Part shown: positions 49,755 to 61,735 of the stretch, one piece after another
How positions within the stretch are numbered: position 1 is the stretch's first letter
How the letters are laid out: every line of letters begins with the position of its first letter
Origin: Trichoplusia ni
Taxonomy: Eukaryota; Arthropoda; Insecta; Lepidoptera; Noctuidae
NCBI RefSeq assembly: GCF_003590095.1
Contig: NC_039478.1
Coordinates: 21,638,001 to 21,702,000, forward strand
Length of the DNA stretch: 64,000 nt
Direction: 5' to 3'
Made by a program: the position numbers and the translations under genes
Notes under the pieces: model-generated
The model's input: only the letters and a program-made list of their open reading frames with translations
The model's database searches: none
Told to the model about the DNA's origin: nothing

Positions 49755-49923
49755 TATTAAATGATGTAACGGTTTACTCACGCGTATTTAATCCGGACCC
49801 AACCGGAGTCCTTAATCATGAGCAGACGCGGCGTCTGCTCATGATTAAGGACTCCGGTTGGGTCCGAAACTAGTCGGGCTACCCCGATAAATACGCGCGA
49901 GTAAACCGTTACATCATTTAATA
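49755..49923. mobile_element. Large fold-back (palindromic) element, best copy
   Basis: Outer arms ATTAAATGATGTAACGGTTT and their reverse complement enclose inner arms (ACCCAACCGGAGTCCTTAAT through CAGACG and the inverse) that meet at a GC dinucleotide loop. The right arm carries about 24 extra bases (CGAAACTAGTCGGGCTACCCC region) absent from the left arm. The whole 169 bp can fold into one near-perfect hairpin. Related pieces lie at 4306, 6998, 22195 and possibly 56450. The 12-base word ATCTTAATTAGC occurs just before it (49743-49754) and again at 49959-49970. Mobility class is unclear. Confidence 0.75.
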
Positions 49924-50859
49924 ATGAATCAGTCTCACGATAGTTAGTTATTTTAAAAATCTTAATTAGCAACAAAAATAGCATTAATATGTGTTGCATA
50001 CCAAAAGTTTAGCATCGATATTTTACTTTCTGGCATTCGATTAGCTTTTAATACTAATATAGCAATATGAAAACCATTTAATACGTTGAAGCTCTCTCGG
50101 CAACAAAGTCTACCAGTCAGGAAAGCTTTGAGAAAAACCGAGAAATCGATGGTAAACAAGTATAAAACTCGTTTCTCACACGTTTGAGTTTTGCCGTTAA
50201 ATTAAAACTGTGATGAGAGTTTTAACTTTAATCCCCCTTTGGGTCCGGATACCGGCCCAGAAAGTTTCTGTTATCGACTCATATTATCGTGTGGTAACAT
50301 TTTGTGTTATCATTATGTTTATAAACAAGTTTAATTATTCCTGCGGTGTTAATGAACCTACTGTAGTCTGATAACTTATAAGCAGTCAAGTAGAAACGTA
50401 TCCATCCAAACTTTACGTTCAGCCATTTAAAAATAAACAAATAAGTCTAGTGGCGTGTTTGTGTGTCGTAATAATAAAATTTTATGTGCAGGTATTTAGA
50501 TGATTGCCATAGCTATAAGACTCAGAACATTTGTGAGAATTCCATTTGTGTTAGACGAAACTTTTTTATTAATGTACTTACTAGTTATACCTACAAATTG
50601 ATTCAGTTAAAAAACCCCAAACGGCTTCAAACAAATAAGTTAACAAACTTTGATAGAATTAATCCAATAAAATGTCGCTTCATAAATAAAACTCAAAGAT
50701 CAGAAAAATAACTTCAGATAATTGAAAACTTGTACGGAATCAATTTCAGAGGCACTCAGCCCCCACTCAGGGATCGGTGTGTGCAAACTTGCCGCAACCA
50801 ATTTCCAGGCAAACGTCCCGGCATCAAATCCAATAGGAAACGTCATAATCATATGATAG
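49924..50859. other. AT-rich non-coding DNA leading into a GC island
   Basis: No gene. A motif-free plus frame (50484-50711) and a scrap with GGGTCCGGATACCGG near 50240 are all that is seen. Confidence 0.45.
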
Positions 50860-51520
50860 GTGCGGCGCATTGCGCCCACCTGTCGCCGCGCGTGCGTCCC
50901 GCGGTGACGTCACGCCGAGCCGAGCGCCGCCGGCCGCGCACGAGCGTGCCCGACCCGCGGACCGCAACGGATTGATCCGAGCGAGCCTCCGCGAGCCGCT
51001 AATCAAATCAGCCAATCGCTGTTTGTACAAAAATACGTCGCCTGAGACATTACTACACACCCCCAATATCTTATAATAATATGTGTTTAAGTCATTCCAT
51101 AAAACGAATTTTCCATGCGCTATAGTATGAGGGTTGCGAGGAGCGGTTTCGGCGCGTGTCTCGCCACGGCTCCTTATCTAGTTCTTAATCCAAGATAAAT
51201 ATTACATCAATCGGGGGAGGAGAGCGCGGCGCACGCAGGCGCGGGTGTCGCCGGCCCAGTCCCGCTCCGGCCGCGCTGCCCGCCGCACTTCGCTCTCGCG
51301 GGCGCTCGACCCGGCGGCGACTCGCCCGCTGCCTTTTCGACGACTCCTACAAATATTCGTGTTGTATACTCCCTGTAGTGATCACCTCGGACCGACGCCG
51401 GCACGTACCCGCCGATTGTCCACTCGACAGCCGCGAAGGTCGTCCACGTGCCCATCCCGTTGCGTAAGTCGGGAAAGCGAAAACTCGCCGAAAACGAACC
51501 TCTTCTCCTATTGACACGCG
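50860..51520 (+). promoter_or_regulatory. GC-rich island, candidate alternative promoter / 5'-UTR exon
   Basis: Two dense CG-rich blocks (50860-51000 and 51220-51480) stand out from the AT-rich surroundings. They contain TGACGTCA (50905-50912), CACGTG (51446-51451) and many CGs. A strong splice-donor word, GC|GTAAGT, occurs at 51463/51464. Open frames on both strands (68-128 codons) are by-products of the low AT content and lack real starts or domains. The 17-base word CTCGACCCGGCGGCGAC (51305-51321) recurs in the island before the exon at 61736. I infer an alternative first, non-coding exon of a plus-strand gene; direction is suggested only by the donor. Confidence 0.4.
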
Positions 51521-54500
51521 AGAAAAACAAACGTACATGAATATCGATCACACCGTGTTTATCATTGCCATGGCGTGCGAATACGGGGAGCACTCCATGT
51601 GTGTTTATACCTCGCCCGAAGTAAATAGTGTCTTGTATCCAATGTGTTAGCTAGGTTAGAAGTGGCTTTCTTTTTTAATGGGGTAATCCGGACCGCGCCC
51701 GCGGTTTTTAACCCTATAGTACGCAAGTGCTGGTTGACCTTAAAAACGCGGCATGGAGACGAAAGTTTCAACGTGAGACTATGTTTGTCTAAGAAGCTTA
51801 AAGCAATAACATATTAATGTTATTATGCCGACGTACTCTCATGGGATTTGCACAGAGAGTCGGCAACTTTGTTTATGCACGTCTTACATTAATTCTGTAA
51901 AGTCTCTCGTGTGTAGAGTCGTAACAATATTCAAATTAATTCGAAATTAGTTCGGCTGTAACACACAATACGTTTCGTTACTAATTGTGGTAATAACTCA
52001 TACATATTTGAACGTTAACTGCGTCCATATAATTTCTTTTTATTCAAAGTTAGCGTAGTATTTGCACTGTTGCTTCGTTACGTTCCCGTATTTGTATTCA
52101 AGGCAGGCACTCAACTTTTTTTAATCGCCTCTAATGACTTCTCCCCCTAATTAATAGCGCTTGACAGTTCACAAATTTGAATTTTCTTCGAATTTTGTGC
52201 TGGCTTTTAGAATTTTTGTGGAACTCCATTTTTTTTCTCCTTTACTGATAAAATCAGCAAGTTTATAATATTTGACATGTAAAGTCATGAAGCAAACAAA
52301 GTTAGTGGCTTTTCACAATTTTCCAAGGTTTGCACAAAGTTTAATAAGGCATGCGACTCACAGCTTAATTATTTCCCAAATGATGCTTTTTACTTCAAAG
52401 AAACATTTTCACGATATTGAGCAAATCATTAAGCAATATCTCAAACAAAATATGAAATACTTTTTGCCCTCAATTCTTTCATCAATTGTCTTCGTTCATC
52501 TGTGAAAATACTTATTTCTAAATGTTTCATGTTCTGAGTAAATATCTTACGCATAATTATTCATTTTACATCGCTACCTTACTTCTGCTAGTTACTTTGT
52601 TTCCATCCAATCTTAATTAATACTCCTCTTATTACAAAACATCTTTTGTTACCTTATCCTTATCAAGAATTGTAATTTGAAATGCGGATTTTCTTCCCTC
52701 ATCGGTATTAGCACTTAGATTAAGTAAATCACGTTCCTTTTCAATCGGAGAATTTAAATCGTCATTAATAATGTATGAAACAACATTTTCTTCTATCATT
52801 TCTTTCTACGGACTGTATTATTTGGTTATCCAAACTATTTCAATACAATATCCTCTAGGTTATCAAGAAGTCAACAAGTTTCATGTTGATCTTTTCGCAA
52901 AAGACCACTGCTCGTATTACAAAAAATATCAAATAACTTACTACGATAGATATTGAAGACTCGAGTGTTTCGTGTGGGTAGTACAATTTTCTCACTATGT
53001 AGTCTTACTAAAAGTCGAGGACAGGTAGTAATAAGATATTGCTGGCTTACGCAGCCCGCTGGACGTATTTAGGCACTCGCCCGTTGTCACACGTTTGATA
53101 GACGATTCTAATAGGCGAAATCCTGTCGTTGAATCAGATTGACAGCTGGATAGAATTTGGATTGCTGATTTAGATGTATAGGATCTTTCGTAACTAAAAG
53201 TAATGTTTACTTTCAACTTGAAAACTTTCCCCTTTAACTTTATTCTTATAACTCCATCTTTGTAGAGGCTCCCAGAAATCAAACCAGAGCCTTTCCTATA
53301 ACATCAATTACTCGCTCCCATCGGCCACACTTAACTTTTCGAAGTATTCGGGACCCCTGACCACGGGTTCCGCTTCAAACCCCTTCTATTTTTAGTCTGC
53401 TTTAGTATTTATGCACGGAATTACCTCATAACTTATATTGTCCATCCTTCGTCCTACAAAAGTCCTTTAGTGACCTAGAAAGGTAGCTAAACTTGTGTGA
53501 GTTACGGACTGAGGCGAAACTTAAGGGACTCGCTGAAATTTACATAGGGTCATTTTGGATTAGTTTCTGCCTCTTCTAGTTTGTGTAAATTATGTCGTGT
53601 TTTTGTAGTTAGAATTGCTTGAATTAGAGTATTTGTGTAATTTTGTAGACGCACTAATCGTGTTAATCACGTCTCGTTTTAAGATCTCTCTCGTCTGGTG
53701 ACATTCAGCTCACGAATCCTAATTTCGTCCTATCCTATTGAGTCTGAAACTTACCAAATGTTTTTAGAAAACGTTCAAGAATATAGCATTAAATGCAATC
53801 ATAATTAGGACTAAATTCGCCCCACGAATCTCTGCTGACCGCTGTTAAGTATCAGTGAAACAAAAAGAAGATAGATGCTCAAAAATCTATCTCCTTTTAT
53901 GTAAGCTTAATCTAGACCAAGTCAAGCATAATAGGCAGCGATTAATAATTTAAACGATGAAAAATGTAACCACCCATTCCGTATAACCTTTAATTCTTTA
54001 AATCCAGTGTTTCTCGGTAAGCATGCGGTTAACCGAGTAATTTCTTATCATTTTAATATTGTTTAAGTAGGGCGACTTGTAGACTGAACCGGGAAGGTAA
54101 AACCGTTCGCTTGATATGAGCCCTGGTCACGACAAGTTTTAATAACGGAATCACGCAGACAGCCGTTTGAGATTGTTACTGTAATCATTTAAAAGAAATC
54201 TTTTAACTAGGCTTTGCCGTTATTTATGTATAGTGTAATTATTAATAAGTTGTAATTTTTTTTTTCATCAGAATAATAACAACAGCCTCTTAAAACTTAT
54301 GATTAAAACAATAAATTTATTGCATAGCTTTTTCGGAAATCAGTTTCAATCAAAAGTCCTTTGAAACAAAAGCAAAATACAAGCCTCCTTACTCCATGAC
54401 CATAAATACTATATCACCTAATTGAAGTGTCGGTTCAATAATCAAATAAATAGATTCTAATCAAACAGTTTCAACCTCAAAATGGATTATAACAAAGGCG

Positions 54501-57332
54501 TCAAGATTACGCCCGAGTCGCAGGAGGCGTTCATATGTCGATGTGCGCCGATTCCCGACCCATTCAACTGGAGCGATTTAGCCCCAAACAAAATTAAGCG
54601 CGCCGCAGACTCGCAACAACATAAATTGCAGGGAAAACGTTAGCTTTTAATTAAAAGATTTCATGTGGATTTGTTTATATCCTGAGAGGTTTTTGCTAAG
54701 TTTTCTGAGGCAGGGATATCATGTATGATAATAAGGTCTAAATAGAAAAAAAAATACACTAATAATAAATGTGTGAAAAACTGTGTGTATTAGTAACCCA
54801 TACACACCAATATTTCGAGTAGAACCGATATTGAAATAATACTTTACGAATGTTAATTATGTTATTCTTATCACCAACATTATCTATTAGAAAGCCATAA
54901 ATATATAACCAACTTTCAAATACTATTTAATGGAAAACTATTTTTTTTATTCAATGCGAATAGGTATTTCACCTACTACAAATATTTCCAAAAAAAATTA
55001 GTATTCATGACACTGAAGGAGCACTTTATCTAATTTCCAACATTTTTACAATTCAACTTGAATTTGTTTCGAAGAACTTGAAATGTCATTTAACGGTCTG
55101 GTTAGAGTTTTGTTGGAGGCCTTTATTTTGAGACCTCTCTAATTAAACACTAATTGAACGTTTTAATTGACTTTTTATGTTACTTTTTACGGTCCGCCCT
55201 TTGCTATTATAATTACATAGATATAGTAGAAATGTATATATAGTGACATTTGTAAGGCGAAGTGTTTTGTTTGATCAGGGTCTAATTAATCATTTATCTT
55301 CGTTAATTTTCTGTTTTGTGTTTCTAGTTAGTTCGTTTTATTCATTTGTTTTATCAGTATAAAATGAGTTGTGCTGTGTTTAATATATAAGTGAGTTTCA
55401 TTTTTATTCCTGTTGTATTGGAATCAGTTTTGCGTTTATAAAGTTACTTGGAAAGAGTAAAGGACATGTTTTTTAGGACATGGTTTTTAGTTTGTAAATT
55501 AAGCTTGTAAAAAAATATGACTCTTAATTAGACTATATTTTTTTAAGAGCAGCTAAAAACTTCTTTGGTATAATACCAGAAATAATTTAAATTCATACTT
55601 TTAAAAGTTCTCTGCAATGCATATTTTAAATCTGGATAATACAAAGGTGTGCCAAGTATCTGGCGGCCGCAGCGTTCCAGCTTAGTGTCAGCTAGCTAAT
55701 GCGGAATGGCAGGCCAGCACCCCTACCACCAACACTTGAACTAAAACTGTTGTAACTGTTGAAGGGAGAAAGCATTCTACACGATGTAGCGCTCCATCTC
55801 GCTCACACAATTGCTAGTGCCTTGCTTTAAGACATAGTTGTGAGGGGCCCCTGAAGGCGAACATTCAGCTATTGTCATTCATTTCGATTCGCTTTTGTGT
55901 TGCCAACTGGATAATGTCGCATGATTTAAAAAGGATTTCTCGATGGCAAATATTCTTTGTAAATTTGTGTATCTTATTTTAAAGTTTTGTGATCTTGCGT
56001 TGTTTTCTCATTTTAACCATTATTGTGTATCTGAAATATCGTTTCATTACTTTCAAAATATTATATCATTATTGAAGATTCTTGAAAAACAGAAAATTTT
56101 TGAAGGTTTGAATTAAAGACAAAATCATGGAATAGATTTCAGTGGTTTTTAGTTTGCATAAACGTTAACATTCCAAAGGTTTTTTCGATTAGTTAGATTG
56201 TGGCATTATTTTCAAACCATTAAAATAACTTTCTTACATTTTAACTTTTAATTTATAAGTTCACATTTTGAAGTCATTAAAGTTAATTAGCGTCTCTCAT
56301 CAGTTAGGTATTCGAATTAGCACATTCAGTAATTACTAGGAATGTAGGTCTAATCAGAATCGAATTCCACTCCGAAGGTAGTAGGGCTGGTTATATAACT
56401 TAAAGTCAAATTTACTTTAGTAACTAACTATTTGTTTTTTCGTCCTTACAAAAACTTGATTAAAGACTCCAAAACTAGGGTCCAAAACTAGTCAAGATAT
56501 CCCAATAATTATGACTGAACAAACTGTTATAAAAAACGTCGTTTTATCTCCAAATACACATTGTATTCTTTTCGAATAGCCAAATCTAAAACATTCGAGG
56601 GCGGCATAAAAGGCAACTTATAAAGAATCAACTGAGCGTATCAAGTCGCTTTATTTACGGAGCGCGCAGCAGGCCGCCCATTATTTACGTACGACTGTTA
56701 CCGTTAACTCGACAATTAATCGCTTATATTGCCGTTAAACTGTGCCAACATAACGTCACTTCTACTCACTGTTTTATTACCCGTATTGGTTAAGTTTTGA
56801 GTTTACTTGTGCCGTTCTAGTTGTGCTAGTGCTTGTTGGTAAAGGTAGTTTTATTGCTAGTGTTGTGTGCTGAAAACGGTTTTTGAGTTTTTAGTTTGAA
56901 ATTAAAAACAATGTGGACCAGGTTTTCTTTTTCAGTGTGATTATATATAAATTTAAGATTATTTATGATGAAATTACTTAAGCAGTATATGAATTAAATC
57001 AAGCCTGCTGAATAACAATATAACCTATTTAATAACACCAGTTTATAACTTTGACCTGAAAATTGAATCTAGGCATGGCGTTTAACAGCCAAATTATACA
57101 AGCCTACGAAGCAGCTTAAACGTGTTAACCTTCACTAAATTGCAGAAATAAAACTTTATTATTTATTATTAAAACGCACATTTACAAACGTAACCCTTTT
57201 GACTGAGTGTGCTTAAGTAAAGCCGAACAAATAAAGTGAAGGAAGCTTTTGACTAGTTTACGGTTCGTATTGTGCCATAAAACTGTTGAATTAGTTGGCC
57301 CCGGGTTATATTATATGACTTATATTTAGTTA
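51521..57332. other. Long AT-rich non-coding stretch
   Basis: No exon is recognised. Small GC-balanced patches at 54500-54640, 55660-55870 and 56620-56720 stand out and could be conserved regulatory DNA. A decayed fold-back family fragment (GATTAAAGACTCC, GGTCCAAAACTAGTC, ATCCCAATAA) lies at about 56455-56512. Confidence 0.45.
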
Positions 57333-57619
57333 GGCCTCGTTCACACTCAACTTGAAGACAGTAGGCAGTTTTGAGTATACGCTGTTAACTTCATTTTAGA
57401 TAACTTACTACGGCGTAGCGCTCGTAGCTTCGTAGCCGATTAACGTAGGCGTTGCGTAGAAGCTTAGTTCAATTGTCACCTGATCAGCGTATACATGACG
57501 TAAATTGACGGAATAGCGTAGGGCGTTTATTCACTGTAAATGAAAAGTTGCATATTTGGCATATAGAACAACGTTCGTACACGGTTAGGGATTGACAAAT
57601 CTTTGACGTGAATACAGCC
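57333..57619. mobile_element. Possible MITE with TTA duplication
   Basis: The left end GGCCTCGTTCACAC and the inverse of the right end GGCTGTATTCACGT are imperfect inverted repeats. TTA flanks both sides (57330-57332 and 57620-57622). The interior is full of CGTAGC/GCGTAG words, also seen at 46685-46765. The layout suits a decayed Harbinger-type MITE, but the terminal match is weak. Confidence 0.3.
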
Positions 57620-57622
57620 TTA

Positions 57623-58844
57623 GGATTTGTTGGCCCCTATTTATTAAGCCTGGAAAGCTTACTGCGTTATCCTTATGGAATGGCTGCGTAATTGTATTTG
57701 TAGAGTTGGCTTTATATGGTCTTTGTCGGCTCATTCAGAGAATGCTTGGTTATCTTGGCTGGGATGGCTGAGGAGTTATATACTAATATATGTCTTGGAC
57801 TAGTCGTCAAAATTGCATGTCTCTCATACAATCTTTATCTCTTTTTAGCGCTTATACGCGGTTTCGTAGTACTTTTTGGTGTAAAACGTTTTAAAACCAA
57901 ATAAACATTCTTGTGATTGTCAGAATTAACTATTTCAACCTATAAATAAAGAAAAATGTTATTTGTTCAGTAAATAAAAGGTAACCGACTCCACGCAAAA
58001 ATAACACGAACACTGTAAAAATAAAAACTGCAACACTCAAAATATATTTCAGCATAAAGCTTTTATTTAAAACGTTACTGCGTTGCGACCGAGATACCAA
58101 TTATCAGTCTGAGATATTAATAATAAATGATACACGAACAGCGACCGGCATTTTCATATCAAAAATCAGCACACGTGTTCCTGGCAAAAACACAGTGAAA
58201 ATAACCTCCATAATAAAATATTTTCTACAATTGCATTATTCGCTTTCGTTATCCAATATCGATGCCTGTTGTTAAAATTTTCACGTGAAAAAAATATATC
58301 GGATTTTTATGTACACTGGCCGAAAATAAAATTTAAAATAAAATTGTTTCTGTTCGCAATAACATCTCGTTTGTGTATGTAAATGTGATTGTATTTGTAA
58401 TCGATTCATAGAATCGCGTGTTTCGTTTCGTTGTGTGTTCTGATAGTCTGAACTGAATCCCCAGAACTGAATTTAAAAAGGTTTATTTTTGTAAAATTCG
58501 TGGATTCACTTGTAGTTTTAAATGTCGTTGGAATCAGCTAGTTTTTTGTGACGTGTCTACAGTGGGAAGTGCATCTTTATTTCAATGAATTTCATGTAAA
58601 ATAACCTATTAAGTTTACTTAAAAAACAATATTTGTAGGAATAATAAAAATAAGGCCAACCTACAGAAACTCTGAAATTTCTATAAAAGGCTCAATAAAT
58701 CGTGAATAAATAAAGCAATAAACAATATTCCACAACGGTTTCGAGATAAAATCTAACACGGAGCATTATATCAAACCTGTCAAGAGCAAGAAATAAAATC
58801 GCGGTATCACCGCTCCTTAGGGACTCGATACACATAAAGTTTCC
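57623..58844. other. AT-rich non-coding DNA
   Basis: Nothing recognised except motif-free frames. Confidence 0.5.
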
Positions 58845-58934
58845 GAGTAGCGCGAGCCGCGTGGGCCGCACGAGCCGCACGAGTCGTACGAGTCGTGCAA
58901 GTCGCATCGCTCGCGCGACCCGCACGACATCGCG
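58845..58934. repeat. Imperfect 9-bp tandem repeat, ten units
   Basis: Ten consecutive 9-mers vary around GAGTCGCAC (for example GAGCCGCAC, GAGTCGTAC, GAGTCGTGC, AAGTCGCAT). The period of 9 gives a repeating three-codon pattern on either strand: Ser-Arg-Thr on plus, Arg-Leu-Val on minus. Neither frame has a credible start. The plus frame is open from about 58750 to a TGA at 58986-58991 and overlaps a consensus donor CTG|GTGAGT (58985/58986). Confidence 0.7.
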
Positions 58935-60779
58935 ATACTACGGAAACGTTACGTTACTCGACCAACTTCGAGTGTGTAGTTTCTGGTGAGTTTATGGACG
59001 GTATTTTTATATATTTAAGTAGGCTTACACGTGGTATCGGTGACACGAGAATCGTGTATTAAACTAAAAAAATATTTCTTTTTTGGTTGCTGTTTGCAAA
59101 CGTTGCAGGACTTACAGCGTTTTAACTTGACTAATCCACAATCTTGTTATTCATCTTTGAATCTGAAAAGTAGTTGAAAACCTAAGCAAGAAAATCAACA
59201 GCTAAATTCATAAAAATCCCGGTACCTAAACAACCAAAATTAATAATTAATCATCCTCAAAATATATACTCGGCAAAATTTATTTAATTAAAGAACCGGC
59301 CCGTTAAAATAACTCAAAAAGTCGGGATATAAACGAAGTAAAAATATAAGAAAACTTTCTTAAAAATATACGCTCACAAAAAGTTTAATCTCTGCTTTAC
59401 GAAGTCAGGATACAGTATTTAATTACCGAATACGTAAGATATGTATCTTGTATATTGAGGGCGAAAAACGCTGACGTCAAACTGTTCATAACGAAATAAG
59501 TTCACTTGTACCGCGTAACAGACACGTACTTTCCCACCTGTGTCTCGAGGAACTTATGCAAATATGGAGTTGTCTCATTGTGAAGTGTTAAGTGTATGTG
59601 CGTTGTAAGTTACTTTCTATTGACGTACCTAATGTGAGGATATGTCTCGGTAATTTAAAGCTGCTGTCTGAAATTTGTGTTGCTAGTTTGTGAGTGAACT
59701 GAATGTAGACTGTTTTTGTTTGTCTTCGAAACAGTTTTAAGGTTTTCGCCTTTATTTTTTCTTCTTTTTTAATGTCACATAAACAGTTTTAAGGGTTTCG
59801 CGTCTTCTATGTTACCCTGACTAGAGCTGGCATGTCTGATAAGTCTGTTAGGTGAGCACGTGTAATATATGTACTAGATATTAATTCTGACCCGAAAATT
59901 CAAGAACAGTGTCCTTTGGTATCCGGATTTTAGTCATAGCACACATAGCTGATAATTATCCTCGTCAACGGTAGAAAAGTATGGTATTACAAACATAGTC
60001 AATTTAAAGTTAAGCGTAGTTAACTGAAGCTCACTTAACAGTTACCATTCCCGCATGATAAAATATCTGTACGGCCTATAAATTCTAAAAACGCACCTCA
60101 CAAAAGAAATTACAAGGGCGAGCGTTTTCTTTGAAATAAAAACCCCACGGAAGAATAAACACGCGATACGTTTTTCTTTCATCCCAAAATACCATTGAGG
60201 ATGTTTATTGCCGCGTGAGCATGTGTGCGTTCAGCTTTATGTATGGCATGGCTGTCTAATGCTAATTCATTGTCGTGTACCCCCGTCCCAACTCATAATA
60301 TAATGCCAACTTATGTCGGCGTTTCTGTGTTCGTAGCCTATGTAGTTTATGCAGAGCTACAATGCAGCACCTTTGCCGGCCAGGTGTGACGTGTAACATT
60401 ACCAAGTATTCACTGATGCTGAGATAATACATACTGCCTTCTAAAGTCACAAGTTTATTGTTTTGACAAAGTTATGTGTCGGTTGTGGAATTTATATACA
60501 ACCTTGATAATTTGCTTAATTCGAAATAAGTACGTATAGTAAGGTGCTACCATTTCAACATTTTCTATTCAACATTATTCAGACAGGATTATAAGAATGT
60601 AAATTTTGTTCAACGAAATAAGCATATCAGAATTACATCAGCCATTTTCCAGTTATAAATGTCAGCACGAACAATGCGACAATGTTTTATGTAGATGGAG
60701 ATAACAAGACGTGAATTTATTATACGTTGTGTATATTGCTGTGTCGCCCATTGATCTGGCTCGTGTTTAATTTATAGTG
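58935..60779. other. AT-rich non-coding DNA
   Basis: It contains a TGACGTCA word (59472-59479) but no supported gene or repeat. Confidence 0.45.
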
Positions 60780-61735
60780 AGTGTTGGCTGAGAGTGGCGC
60801 AGCGGAACCGCAGCGACGCACCCCTCGTCTGAAGGGGCTTACAATGTCAGCCTGTAGCGGCTCAGAAACACCGCACACGCCGACACCCATCGCTCAGCTC
60901 GCCGCTGACGTCACTGCTGCACTTTAAATAGGTTGCACTTAATGAAGCGTGCCTAAAGGCCAGCGCACAGGTTAAGAAATTATGTGAAGCTATTTTCACG
61001 AGGGTTGTTAGCCACCCTTTTAATGCTCAAAATGACTTGCACCTTTTCACTAACTATCGCTATGTAACCAACGTTAATTACCGACTGTTGGTTTTCCAAC
61101 AAATCAGATTAACATAAATCAAACCCGTCACATTTATTTATTTACGAATTAATTCGACATCCAGCAATGCATGATCACCGCTTTAGGCGTCCGTTGTTTA
61201 TCGTTATATATCAGCGGAGTTTCCATCTCATTTAGTGTGCCCCGAAACTGGTCCAAGTTGAATCGACCCGAATTAGTGGGCACCGAGCCTCGTCACTGCG
61301 CCCGATCCTATCGGCGCAATGAGATATGAAATGTAACTCAGTGGTCACGGTATAAACAGGATTACAGATCCTACGCTGACGTTGACGTGACTGTCAGGCG
61401 AGCGGGTCGTTTGTCAAAATATTTTGGAACGTATCACGTGCTCGACATTGTGTGCGGTCACGAAGCTTTGTCTCGGCGGGCCCGGGGCGGCGACGTCAAA
61501 GGAGATTAGGTTCGTTTACACAATTGTCGCGTCCCCTCGACCCGGCGGCGACCAGCAGCGCGCGCGACCTCACCGCCGCACGCTCGGATTACGCGACCCC
61601 GACACAGAAAGTCTTCGTGTGCAGACGTGGACACTCTATCTATACACTCCCACAGGGACTCCTCAAGTAATCTACTGTGTTTATGGCTAGCGCTTGATAA
61701 TCATAATTAGGACAGTGTAAAAACAGTGCTTAAAA
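60780..61735 (+). promoter_or_regulatory. Promoter and 5'-UTR region of the gene starting at 61736
   Basis: CG-rich blocks at 60785-60915 and 61430-61620 lead into the coding exon. Visible elements are TGACGTCA (60906-60913), TTTAAATA (about 60923) and TATAAA (61351-61356), and also the 17-base word CTCGACCCGGCGGCGAC (61536-61552) shared with the island at 51.3 kb. The transcription start cannot be fixed by eye; a start near 61380-61400 would suit the TATA-like word. The in-frame TAA at 61718-61720 shows that the sequence just before 61736 is not coding in this frame. Confidence 0.45.

Noticed and set aside
49755..49923. CRISPR or bacterial-type structure
   Set aside because: A single fold-back with degenerate relatives in insect DNA; no spaced direct repeats.
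51207..51593. 128-codon minus frame in the GC island
   Set aside because: GC-rich DNA opens several frames at once (plus 51245-51514 also open); no domain; start is not a normal ATG in good context.
61424..61690. Two overlapping frames upstream of the exon as possible uORF or N-terminal extension
   Set aside because: They start at TTG/GTG rather than ATG and stop before 61736, and an in-frame TAA at 61718 blocks extension.
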